Below, piece after piece: positions 1-10,500 of a stretch of DNA of 64,000 bases. The DNA comes from an uncultured Clostridia bacterium (GTDB taxonomy: Bacteria; Bacillota; Clostridia; TANB77; CAG-508): positions 1 through 64,000 of the forward strand of contig CAKOTX010000004.1 of the NCBI GenBank assembly GCA_934120315.1, in the 5' to 3' direction. The notes beneath the pieces are model-generated. The model had not been told where the DNA came from and did no database searches. It saw only the letters and a program-made list of their open reading frames with translations. Position numbers and translations under genes: made by a program. The first letter of the stretch is position 1. Every line of letters begins with the position of its first letter.

Positions 1-3000
1 GTTATAGTTGTCTGTCCTGGAATTTGGTTATTATTAGCTATATGAACTTTATAAATTCCATTTCTTATTTCACTATCTATATACCATGCAATTATTGATT
101 TATCTCCTTGTGCAGATACATCCCATGCTCTTGTTGTATCTTTTATTTCCTTTGTTTCATGATTATATACTGTATCTGGAATGCTCTTTTCAAATGTTAT
201 ATTATCAATGTTCTGTCTTTGAATTGCTTTTCCTAAGAAATCACTTGTTTGTCCTCCTTCATCTTTCCCCCTTAATACATTATAAACAATCAAATCTTTT
301 TCTTTATTTCCGTTATCTGACTCGTCTTTTACAACTTCAGCTGGAATTCTAACCTTAACTTGATTTACATCAGCAGCAAATCCTGAAAGCTTAACTGTAT
401 ATTGAACACCATATTGAACTGTTTTAGTTACCCCATTTACTAATCTTTGTTCATTTAATGGAGTAAAAGCAGATATTTCTTTATTTATGCTACTATTTAC
501 AGTTCCATTTACTAAAACTTGTATATCATTACTTGTCAATGTGCTATTTGCAAAGTACTTATCAGTAATCTTAAATGTAACTTCTGCAGTTCCATCTTTA
601 CCGCTAGCTGTTGTACTTAGCATTTCTACCAATGGATCTACTACATCGACTACCTCTGCATCTGCTGCACTTCCACCCGGTATATTTATTCCTGAAGTTA
701 TTGTTTTTCCTAAATTCTTATTTCCAGAAGTATCTACTGCCTTGTCTGCTGGTATTTCTACTGTAATAACACCACTGTAATCTAAATATTTTTCCCCTTC
801 TTTTAATTGGAATTGTTCCAATCCAGAAAGTGTTAAAGTATAACGTTTTCCTATAACCTTATTTTCCTTAACAATTGTATTGCCTTTTGTATAATTAATA
901 TTATTTATTCTATCTTCTACATTTAAAGATTTTGTTACCTTTGTCCAATCTGGCTCTACCCCATCAACTTTAATTGTTAAATCACCAATCTCTAAATCAT
1001 TTGAATTTGTTACATCATAATATTTATCAGTTACATCGAATACCATTGTATAAGTTTTTCCTGTTTTATCAATATCAGCTTCTGCATGTTTATATGTAAT
1101 CTCAGGTTTTATATAATCAACAAAATCACCTTTTATTGTTTCTTCCTTACTTGAGTTATTAGAAGTATCTTTTACAGCTCCTTCTGCAATTTTTACTTTT
1201 ACAATTCCACTCCAATCTGTAAACTCTCTATCAAAATCTATTGTTGTTCTTGTTTTTTCAAAATTTGATAAAACTAATTTGTATTGTTGAGCAACTACTT
1301 TTGAGCTTCCATTTACTAATGCTGTTTTATCATTTCCTGGTACTCTTGATAAAGTTTTTGTTATTCCTGTTGTTTCTTCATCATCAATTGTTACTGTAAT
1401 GCTATCTGCAGACATTACTGATGAAGTATTTATATATTTATCTACAACATTGAATATTATGTTTTCTGTTTTAGCTGTTTCATCTTTTGATGTTGATTCA
1501 ATTTCAATTCTTGGTTGTATTAAATCTATATGTCCTAATGAAAATTCTTGTTCATTGCTTGTGTTATTGTATTGATCTTTTAATGTGTCTGCTGCAATTT
1601 TTATTTTGGTTGTACCACTCCACTCAAGGAATGTTTTTCCATTTTGTTTAGTTGCTTCTTCCCAATCAGAAAGTGTTAATGTATATTTAACACCATATTG
1701 CACTGATGTCGTTGTTCCATTTACTGTTCTATTTTCTTTTAATGGAGTAGCCTCACTTAGTGATTTTTTAACATTAGTTGTTGTTGTTATTTGCTCTCCA
1801 TCAATTGTTACCGTTATTTTATCTGTTGTTAAAGTATTGCTTAAATAATATTTATCAGTTCCTATTAAATCTACTTTTACAACTTTATTAGTTTTATCTA
1901 TTTGGATGTTTTCTGCTTTCCACATTGGGTCTACAACATCGACTATTTCTTTATTTCCTGTTCCATCTGGTTCATTTATACCAATTACTATTGATTTTCC
2001 TTCGTTTGCATTATTTGACTCATCTGTTGCCATTCCTGCTGGAAAATCTATTCCTATTGGACCACTGTAGTCTTTGTATTTTCCGTCTTGTGCAATCTCA
2101 GCTTGTTCTAATCCTCCAATTACTAATCTATATCTTTCTCCTACTTTTTTGCCTTTATAATAAATATCTCCATTTGCCTTATAAGTAATATCTCCATTTA
2201 CTTCATCTGCTGATAATGTTTTTAACATTAATGTTTTTGTAATTTTATCATTTGCAATATTTACACTTGTATCTAATAAATTTACTGCTATATTGTCTGC
2301 ATTCTCTAGCACTCTTGATGTTTTAAAGAATTTATCTGTTACTGAGAAATCTACAGTTAATGTTTTTTGATCACGATTTATATCTGTTGATGAATATTCA
2401 TATGTGAATTCTGGTTTTATAAAGTCTGCAAATAATACATTATTGGTATTTTTTGTTGTTTCTTCATCTTTTATTTGGACATTTACCCATGTTCCAGTTT
2501 CTTCATCAGTTTCCATCATGTTTTGGTTTCCAAACTCATCTGTCAAAACATTTGCATTATATGTACTTGAATCTTTTCCTCTGCCTAGTATCTTTAATGC
2601 TACATTTCCTGAAAACTCTTTATAAGGTACTCCATTTTTTCTTGTTCCTTGATCAAAATTTGATATTGTTATTGTGTGTGTAACTTCTTTCTTTTGTGTT
2701 GTTTGGTTCGTAGATATTGTTCCTAACCCAACTTGTACATTTAATCCTGTTGTTTTTACACCATCTACATAAACCTCTACATTATCTGCTGTTAATGTAC
2801 TTTCTACATCACTTGTATAATTTATATTTACTCCTACATCACTTTTTTGATTTGCTGAACCTTTGACTGTAACACTTAATGTTTTATTTGTTGCATCAAA
2901 TGTACTAGATACTTTTTCCCATTTTGGCCTATATATTGGATTTATCTTCCCATAATTTAAGCCCAATGTTGATGCTCTCGCTGCTTTTAAGGTTGGTGCA

Positions 3001-3107
3001 TATGCTTCTTTTGTTACTTTACTGTATTTTATATAAAACCCTAATAATGCTATTAAGGTTATTAATATGATTACTATTTTTCTTACTTTTTTTCTATCTT
3101 TTAACAT
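1..3107 (-). CDS. Giant BspA-like surface protein, N-terminal part (runs off left edge)
   Basis: Open frame from ATG at 3107 (RBS GGAGG) running leftward past the window edge; about 1,035 residues are visible. Residues about 9-25 form a hydrophobic signal/anchor segment (IVIILITLIALLGF). The rest is a chain of beta-sandwich modules of roughly 130-150 residues, each with a 'DKYF/DKYY' motif, a 'YGVKYTLTLS' or 'GKRYTLTLSGLEQ' strand and a 'WSG/YSG..V.I..G...D..GN.N' end. The last visible part (TRAWDVSAQGDKSIIAWY) is the lead-in that, in the neighbouring giant gene, precedes DUF285 leucine-rich-like repeats, so such repeats are expected beyond the edge. The first residues after the signal resemble the tail of a DUF285 block (GKINPIYRPKWE), suggesting the gene arose by recombination inside a longer relative. 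Secreted and cell-surface exposed; function inferred as adhesion or matrix. No sorting signal is visible. Confidence 0.85.
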   Translation of the reverse strand, partial: MLKDRKKVRKIVIILITLIALLGFYIKYSKVTKEAYAPTLKAARASTLGLNYGKINPIYRPKWEKVSSTFDATNKTLSVTVKGSANQKSDVGVNINYTSDVESTLTADNVEVYVDGVKTTGLNVQVGLGTISTNQTTQKKEVTHTITISNFDQGTRKNGVPYKEFSGNVALKILGRGKDSSTYNANVLTDEFGNQNMMETDEETGTWVNVQIKDEETTKNTNNVLFADFIKPEFTYEYSSTDINRDQKTLTVDFSVTDKFFKTSRVLENADNIAVNLLDTSVNIANDKITKTLMLKTLSADEVNGDITYKANGDIYYKGKKVGERYRLVIGGLEQAEIAQDGKYKDYSGPIGIDFPAGMATDESNNANEGKSIVIGINEPDGTGNKEIVDVVDPMWKAENIQIDKTNKVVKVDLIGTDKYYLSNTLTTDKITVTIDGEQITTTTNVKKSLSEATPLKENRTVNGTTTSVQYGVKYTLTLSDWEEATKQNGKTFLEWSGTTKIKIAADTLKDQYNNTSNEQEFSLGHIDLIQPRIEIESTSKDETAKTENIIFNVVDKYINTSSVMSADSITVTIDDEETTGITKTLSRVPGNDKTALVNGSSKVVAQQYKLVLSNFEKTRTTIDFDREFTDWSGIVKVKIAEGAVKDTSNNSSKEETIKGDFVDYIKPEITYKHAEADIDKTGKTYTMVFDVTDKYYDVTNSNDLEIGDLTIKVDGVEPDWTKVTKSLNVEDRINNINYTKGNTIVKENKVIGKRYTLTLSGLEQFQLKEGEKYLDYSGVITVEIPADKAVDTSGNKNLGKTITSGINIPGGSAADAEVVDVVDPLVEMLSTTASGKDGTAEVTFKITDKYFANSTLTSNDIQVLVNGTVNSSINKEISAFTPLNEQRLVNGVTKTVQYGVQYTVKLSGFAADVNQVKVRIPAEVVKDESDNGNKEKDLIVYNVLRGKDEGGQTSDFLGKAIQRQNIDNITFEKSIPDTVYNHETKEIKDTTRAWDVSAQGDKSIIAWYIDSEIRNGIYKVHIANNNQIPGQTTI

Positions 3108-3158
3108 GTTTTTCCTCCGTTTTTTTTCGCAAAAATCCTATCTTAATTCTCTATATAA

Positions 3159-3187
3159 TTTATATCATAACAGAGTATTTTTTTCAA
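3159..3187 (-). promoter_or_regulatory. Sigma-A promoter of the 1-3107 surface gene
   Basis: On the minus strand TTGAAA (3187-3182), a 17-base spacer, then TATAAA (3164-3159), about 50 bases ahead of the start codon. The same promoter recurs upstream of the gene starting at 25487. Confidence 0.7.
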
Positions 3188-3211
3188 CATTTTTCGCCAC
3201 TTTTTTTGAAA

Positions 3212-3239
3212 AAAAAAGCACCAATTTTGGTGCTTTTTT
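3212..3239 (-). terminator. Intrinsic terminator after the Rpn nuclease gene
   Basis: Perfect 12-bp stem (AAAAAAGCACCA with its complement), 4-base loop, with A and T tracts on both sides. It lies just after the stop codon of the 3255-4208 gene. Confidence 0.8.
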
Positions 3240-3254
3240 CTAGCTTTTTTTTGA

Positions 3255-4208
3255 TCATTTTTTTGACCTTTTTTCTTCGAATTTTTTTATGTCATTTTCA
3301 CTTAATCCTGTTATTTTTATTATTTCTTCTATTGGCATTTTCATTTCCAATAATTTCCTTGCAATTTCTCTTTTTCCTTCTTTTAATCCTAGTTCTTGTC
3401 CTTGTTTCAAGCCTAGCTCTTTTCCTTGTTTTAAGCCTAGCTCTTTTCCTTGTTTTAAGCCTAGCTCTTGACCTCGTTTTGTGCCATTTTCTCTTGCACT
3501 AGCTAAAGCAGCTTTTTCTTCCAAATCTGCCATCAACTTTATTTCGGCTAATCTTTTTACTTCAGCGTCACCTGTCAAAACTTCATAATTTTCTACAGCC
3601 TTTTTCACCTTTTCATTTTTCTTCTTAGCCATTTCTAATAAATCCCCCCTTTCCATGTCTAGAAAACTTAACCACTGGTTCAACGGATTAGTCATATCTG
3701 GATTTTGTTTTCTAAACTTACTCAATTCTATGTAATAATATTTTACCATATTGTTCAATTCATAATCTCTATGTCCTGCAGCTACTCTTACTGTTTCTGT
3801 AACATATTCTGGTAAATCTATGTAATCATAATCTAAAATTGCAATTATAATTACAGGACGTAACATTATATAATCTTCCCCTGAATTCAACTGTTCTGTT
3901 AATTTTTTACTTGCATAAAATGTAGTTCTTTTTTCTATATTCTTAAAATTTCTTAGCTGAATTTCAACATTTATAAATTCTCCTTTTTCTAATTCAACCC
4001 CTAAATCTAGTACCCCATATTTTTGCTCTCTTGCTAATTGTTCTAATCTCGCATCGTGCGTTACTTGTTTTATTGTTATTTTTTCCCCTAATACTGCTTC
4101 CAAGAAATCTTTTAAAAATTCCTCATTTTCTTTTCTACTAAAAAATGCTTTAAACATTATATCACTTTTCATCTTTAGTGGTGGTACTATTTTCTCAATT
4201 GTGTCCAT
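3255..4208 (-). CDS. Rpn family recombination-promoting nuclease / PD-(D/E)XK transposase-like protein
   Basis: 317 residues starting at an ATG with RBS AAGGAG. The N-terminus (LKMKSDIMFKAFFSRKEN) and the D...E-x-Q core (GVLDLGVELEKGEFINVEIQ) are hallmarks of the Rpn/PDDEXK_2 family, DNA endonucleases that raise RecA-independent recombination and have been linked to phage defence. Near the C-terminus an eight-residue unit (ELGLKQGK) is repeated four times, encoded by a 24-bp tandem repeat at about 3396-3490, followed by a short helical tail with a SxxDIKKF motif. Unit number could change by slippage. The gene sits alone between two giant repeat-rich genes; whether it acts on them is only a possibility. 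Confidence 0.85.
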   Translation of the reverse strand: MDTIEKIVPPLKMKSDIMFKAFFSRKENEEFLKDFLEAVLGEKITIKQVTHDARLEQLAREQKYGVLDLGVELEKGEFINVEIQLRNFKNIEKRTTFYASKKLTEQLNSGEDYIMLRPVIIIAILDYDYIDLPEYVTETVRVAAGHRDYELNNMVKYYYIELSKFRKQNPDMTNPLNQWLSFLDMERGDLLEMAKKKNEKVKKAVENYEVLTGDAEVKRLAEIKLMADLEEKAALASARENGTKRGQELGLKQGKELGLKQGKELGLKQGQELGLKEGKREIARKLLEMKMPIEEIIKITGLSENDIKKFEEKRSKK

Positions 4209-4573
4209 TAAATTCTCCTTTCATTGTACATTTTTAATTTGCTTTTTGCAATACTTTGGTATTTTATTTTTAAGTACGCTTAATAAACTTGCATACTTAT
4301 AGAAACAAGCATACACATCACACTCCATTCTTTATAAAATTTTCTAAATACTGATTTTTCTTCTTGAATTAATAATTTGAGAAAATCAAAAATTTAAAAT
4401 AAAAATATTTCTGAAAAAAACTAAGTTGTAAATGTACTACAAATTGAGTACGTTTATATTCTACTATATTTTGCTCCATTTGGCAAGAGTTTTTTATAAA
4501 AAAATAAAAAATGCCAAAACGGGACCGGGTATTTTCTTAGCATGCTAAGAAAATACCCGGTCCCAAATTAGCA
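4209..4573. other. Intergenic region with no gene seen
   Basis: 365 AT-rich bases between the end of the giant surface gene and the Rpn gene. Apart from the palindrome at 4521-4564, the only signal is a possible weak minus-strand promoter (TTGCAA, 17 bases, TACAAT) immediately before the Rpn RBS, which would leave almost no leader. Confidence 0.4.
4521..4564. repeat. 44-bp perfect palindrome, divergent REP-family element
   Basis: Perfect inverted repeat of 22-base arms centred on GCATGC, ten bases past the stop codon of the giant gene. Read on the minus strand each arm starts TTTGGGACCGGGTATTTTCTT, matching in layout the REP-like units elsewhere in the window (TTTGG, variable xxxCGG core, T-rich stretch, CTT). 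A cruciform or transcript hairpin here could act as a 3' end structure for the gene. Confidence 0.75.
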
Positions 4574-7500
4574 TTAATTCTTTTTAGTTAAATATCCTGG
4601 TGTACTTGCTGTGTCTATTCGTGCATAAGTTGCATCTTTATAGCTTGAATTATATTTGGTTCCATTTCCTCCTACTAGTTTAGTACAGAATTCAAACATC
4701 CTTGATGACTCTGTTACATTTATTGTTGTCCATCCTTTTTGGGTTGCTGAATTATATTCGCTTACATATAAGCTTGTTAATCCTCTACAACTCTGAAACA
4801 TATACTTCATACTCATTACCTGGCTTGTATTAAAGTTACTTAAATCTAAGCTTGTTAATCCGCTACAATCATAAAACATAGAGTTCATATTCGTTACCTG
4901 GCTTGTATTAAAGTTACTTACATCTAAGCTTGTTAATCCGCTACACTGCCAAAACATTTGACCCATATCCGTTACCTGGCTTGTATTAAAGTTACTTACA
5001 TCTAAGCTTGTTAATCCGCTACAATTATAAAACATTGAATTCATATCCGCTACCTGGCTTGTATTAAAGTTACTTACATCTAAGCTTGTTAATCTGCTAC
5101 AACCAACAAACATAGAGCCCATATCCGTTACCTGGCTTGTATTAAAGTTACTTACATCTAAGCTTGTTAATTTTCCACAACCCAAAAACATAAGTGCCAT
5201 TTCCGTTACCTGGCTTGTATTAAAGTTACTTAAATCTAAGCTTGTTAATCCGCTACAATCATTAAACATATAATTCATATTCGTTACCTTGCTTGTATTA
5301 AAGTTTCTTAAATCTAAGCTTGTTAATACTCTACAATTATTAAACATAGATTTCATATTCGTTACCTGGCTTGTATTAAAGTTACTTACATCTAAGCTTG
5401 TTAATCCTCTACAATTATAAAACATTGAATTCATATCCGCTACCTGGCTTGTATTAAAGTTACTTACATCTAAGCTTGTTAATCCTCTACAATTATAAAA
5501 CATATAGCTCATATCCTTAACAACGTCAGTTTTAAAATTCGATAAATCTATACTTGTTAAATTTGTCAAGTCATAAAATAAATAACTTGAATCTTTATTC
5601 GCATAAATTGTTCCTTCACTCATAAATGTCAAATCATACATTCCATCATTATTGTCATCTGTATAATATCCCATTATACTTCCATCTCGTTTCTCTGATG
5701 CATCAAATTCTGATTTTATATCTGCTGTTATATCTGATTTTTTACCTTGCTTGAAGCTTATTGTAACAATTTTTGATCCATATATATCTCCTCTTAAATA
5801 TTTAACACTTCCATATGCAGAACTAGCTATCATCCTATTTGATTCTTCATTCTTAAACTTTGTAATAGATGCATAGATTGCCTCTGGAGCATATATTATT
5901 ATGTCAGTTGTGCCACAATTCTTAAACATATCTGTATTACTATCTGCAATCTTAGTAAATTGAGGTCCTAAATCTAAAATAGTCATAGCATAACGTCCTG
6001 TTTCTTCAAACATAGCATCCATACACTCAACTTTACTTGTATTGAATTGATCTCCTAAATCTAGTGTCGTCATTTTTGAGTAACCTGTTTGATAGAACAT
6101 TGAGCCCATATCAGTTACATTACTTGTATTAAATTTATCACCTAATGTTAAAGTCGTCATTGCTGTATATCCTGTTCCTAAGAACATTTGCATCATATCT
6201 GTTACATTAGTTGTGTCAAATTTGCTACCTAAATTTAAGCTTTCAAGTGCTCCATATCCTGTTTCCTGGAACATACACATCATATTTGTTACAAGTATAG
6301 TATTAAAGTTATTACCTAATGTTAATGTTTTCATAGCATCATGTCCTGTTCCCCAGAACATAGACGACATATTAGCTACATTTTCTGTAAAGAATTTCTC
6401 TTTTAAATTTAAACTTGTCATCTTTTTAAATCCTGTATTACGAAACATATCACTCATGTCTGTTACAAGACTTGTATCAAAGTTATCTTCCAAATTTAAA
6501 GTTGTCATTGCTGTATATCCTGTATCGTAGAACATTTCACTCATATCTGTTACATTCTTTGTATCAAATCCACTACCCAAATCCAATGATGTCATTTTTC
6601 TATATCCTGTTACTTTGAACATACCTTTCATATTTGTAACCGCTTTTACATTTAGCAATCCTAGGTTAGTTATTGCCTCTGTATTCTGTGATTTATCTGA
6701 ATATCCTATATAGCTAAACAAATAACTTGAATTTGGATTTGCATATATATCATTGCTTGTTATTTCTTTATAAGTAGGAACTTGGTTGTTATTTGCTATA
6801 TGCACTTTGTAAATTCCATTTCTTATTTCGCTATCAACATACCATGCAACTATTGATTGGTCTCCCATTTCTGATACATCCCATGCTCTTGTTGTGTCTG
6901 TTATTTTCTTTGTTTCATGGTTGTATACGCTGCTTGGAATAACCTTTTCAAATGTTACATTATCAATATTTTGTCTTTGTATTGTTTTTCCTAAGAAGTT
7001 TCCTGTTTGTACACCTTCTCCGCTTGCACTTCTTAATATATTATATACAATCAAATCAGTTTGTTTATTGCCATTTCCATACTCATCTTTTACTGAATCA
7101 GCTAGAATTCTTACTTTAACTTGTTTTGCAAGTGATGTAAATCCTGAGATATTAACTGTATATTGAACTCCATATTGTACTGATTTAGTTGTTCCATCTA
7201 CAATTCTGTCTTCTTTCAATTCTGTTGGACTACTTATTGTTGCAGTCACTCCACTAACTTCACTTCCATCTACTACAACTTTAACCTTACTTGCAGTAAA
7301 TGATGTGCTTGCATAATACTTATCTGTTGCTCTAAATGTAACTGTTGCTGTTTGAGTATTTACATCAGCTGAAGTGCTAACCATTTCAATTAATGGGTCA
7401 ACAACATCTACAATTTCACTGTCTCCTGTACCATCTGGCAAGTCAACTCCTGAAGTTACTGTTGTTCCAACATTCTTATTAGAAGAAGTGTCAGATATTT

Positions 7501-10500
7501 TATTTTCTGAAATTTCTACTGTTACTACACCACTGTATGAAATATAATTTCCTGATTCTTCTTTTATTTGTAACTGTTCTAAGCCTGATATCATTAATGT
7601 ATAACGTTTTCCTATAACTTTGCTTTCAGTTACAAAACTTCCATTTTTCATGTATTTTACAGTATCACTTATATCTTCTCCACCTGCTGGACTTAATATT
7701 TTTGTAACTTTCGTCGAATCAACATCTTTTCCATCTACTTGAATTGTCAAGTCATCTGCTGTTAATCCTTCTGACTTAGTTGAATCGTAATATTTATCAA
7801 CTATATCTATAACCATCTTATATGTTTTATTAGTTTTGTCTATATCAACTGCTGAATATTTATAAGTTACTTCTGGTTTGATAAAGTCTACAAAGTCTGT
7901 TAATGTTGTTGTTTCTGGATTTAATGTATTTCCTTTTCTGTCTTTTGCTGCATTTTCATTAATCTTAACTTGTAATGTACCACTTAACTCTCTGTATTTT
8001 CTACTTGATGTCTTAAAGTCTACTCCAGATTCTTCAAATCCACTAACTTCTAATGTATATTGATGTCCTACTACTCTTTCTACTCCATCAATTGTAGTCT
8101 TTATTGCAACTGTTTTTGTAATTGTTTTAGTTAATTTACTATCAACTTGTACATCATCCATCCATAAGCTCATTTCATTCGTTGTTACTAAATCTGTTTC
8201 GTCATAGTTTCTATCTGTTATGTTGAAAATAAGTGTTTCAATACTATTAGCAGTATCTTTTGTCTTTTGAACATCGTACACTTCTGGTCCTATTGAGTCA
8301 ACAGTTCCAATACCAAATGATTGCTCATTTGTTGTATTCTTGTATGCGTCTGTTACTACTCCAGCTTCTATTTTTATTGAAAGTGCTCCACCGTTTTCAG
8401 TTCTGTATTTTGCAGTTCCTCCAACAATTGGATCTATTGGGGTAAATTCTGTATATTCTTTTGTTGATGGTGTTACATTTGTCAATGTTAATATATATTC
8501 ATATTCTTGATTTGCAACTATCTCTGTTGGACCTGTTAATGTCTTTCCAATTGCTGTTGATTCTACTCCATCTGATATTACTTTTATTTTGTCTACTGTC
8601 AAACCAAATACACTACTATTTTTTATTAAATATTTATCTGATACTCTTAATTTAATTTGACCTGTTCCTAAGTCAATGCTTGGAGCTGTCCATACTGGTG
8701 ATACTACATCGACAACTTCTTTATCTCCATCTGAACCTCCTGGTTCTTGTTTTCCTATAAAGATTGTTGTTCCACTGTTTTTATTTCCTGATTTATCTGT
8801 TATTGTTCCTTCTGTAAATAGTAATGATAAATATCCACTGTATGTGTATCCATCTGGTAATCCGTCTTGTCCTTTTTGCTCTAAGTTTGATATTACTAAT
8901 CTATATCTTTCTCCGACTTTTACATTAGTTTTTCCATCAACAGTATCTGTAATATCTTTTAATTTTGTTAATTGTTTCCTAATTGCATTGTTCAATGCTG
9001 TTTCATCATAAGAGTCAATATTTACAGTTATTTGACTTCCGTTTAAATTTGATAATGTTGTACTTGCAAAGTATTTATCTATTACCTCAAATTCTACGGT
9101 TAATGTTTTGTTTACATGGTCTATATCTCCATCTGCATATACATATTTGAATTCTGGTTTTATAAGGTCTGCGAATAATGAGTTATTCGTATTCTTATCT
9201 ACTGTTGCTGTTGTATATGTATGATCTGCTCTTGTTCCTTGTGCTGTTAATACCATGTTTTTGTTTCCAAATGTGATTGTTTTAGTAACTCGGTGTTCTG
9301 CTGGTCCTACTGTAAATTCTGGTCCTGTTGTATCTTTTAATGTTCCTTGAATAACTTCTAACTTGATGTTACCACTCCAATCTTTGTAGTTCTTTCCTGT
9401 TCTTCTTTCTGCTTTTTCAAAGTTTGTTAATGTTAATGTTTGTAATACATCATTTGCTCCTGTTGTTGCATTCTTTGTTGTTGTTGCTCCACCTAATGTT
9501 ATTGTTATTAAATCTGTTATGTCTGTATCTTCCATATATACTTTTACTTGAGTTTTTATTTTGTCTTGGCTTAGTAAACTTTCTAGATTGCTTATATAAT
9601 CTGTTCCTGCTTCTGGATTTGTTCTTCCTCGTAATTGAATGTCAAATTTTGGTGTTGCTGTTGAGGTTGTTGCTGTTGTGCTTTCAATAGCCCATTCTGT
9701 TCTGTATTTTGGATTTATGGTTCCATTTGTGAATGATATTGTTGTTGTTGAGTCTGTGCTTAGTTTGAATGTTTTATTGTTTTCAAAGATTGCTTCTGGT
9801 GCCTGAATTACTATTGCTCCTGGTTTACCTGTATCTGTAAATATATCTTCACTTGTATCTGCTATTTTTGTGAATGCTGGACCTAAATCTAGACTTGTCA
9901 TCGCTGTATGTCCTGTCCAAGAAAACATATATGTCATATCTGTAACATTTTTAGTATTAAATTTATCTCCTAAACTCAAACTTGTCATTGCTTCATCTCC
10001 TGTGCCCATAAACATTGCACTCATATCTGTTACATTACTTGTATCAAATTTATCTCCTAACTTCAAACTTGTCATTGCCATACATCCTGTTCTTTCAAAC
10101 ATGCCACTCATATCTGTTACATTGCTCGTATCAAATTTATCTCCTAAATCTAAACTTGTCATTGCTGTAAATCCAGTCTCATAAAACATACTACTCATAT
10201 TTGTTACATTACTTGTATCAAATTTATCTCCTAAATCTAAACTTGCCATCGCTTTATATCCTGTATATTTAAACATCTCACTCATGTTGGTTACATTGCT
10301 TGTATCAAATTTATCTTTTAAATCTAAACTTGTCATTGCTGTATATCCTGTGTAATAGAACATACTCTCCATATCAGTTACTTTACCTGTGTCAAAATTA
10401 TCACCTAAATTCAAACTTGTCATTGCTGTATATCCTGTTTCATAAAACATATATGTCATATCAGTTAAATTACTCGTATCAAATTTATTGCCTAAATCTA

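Noticed and set aside
3206..3502. Plus-strand hydrophobic frame opposite the Rpn gene
   Set aside because: Shadow of the Rpn coding repeats, rich in Leu/Phe because it reads the complement of Lys/Glu codons. Many similar Leu-rich frames lie opposite the giant genes.
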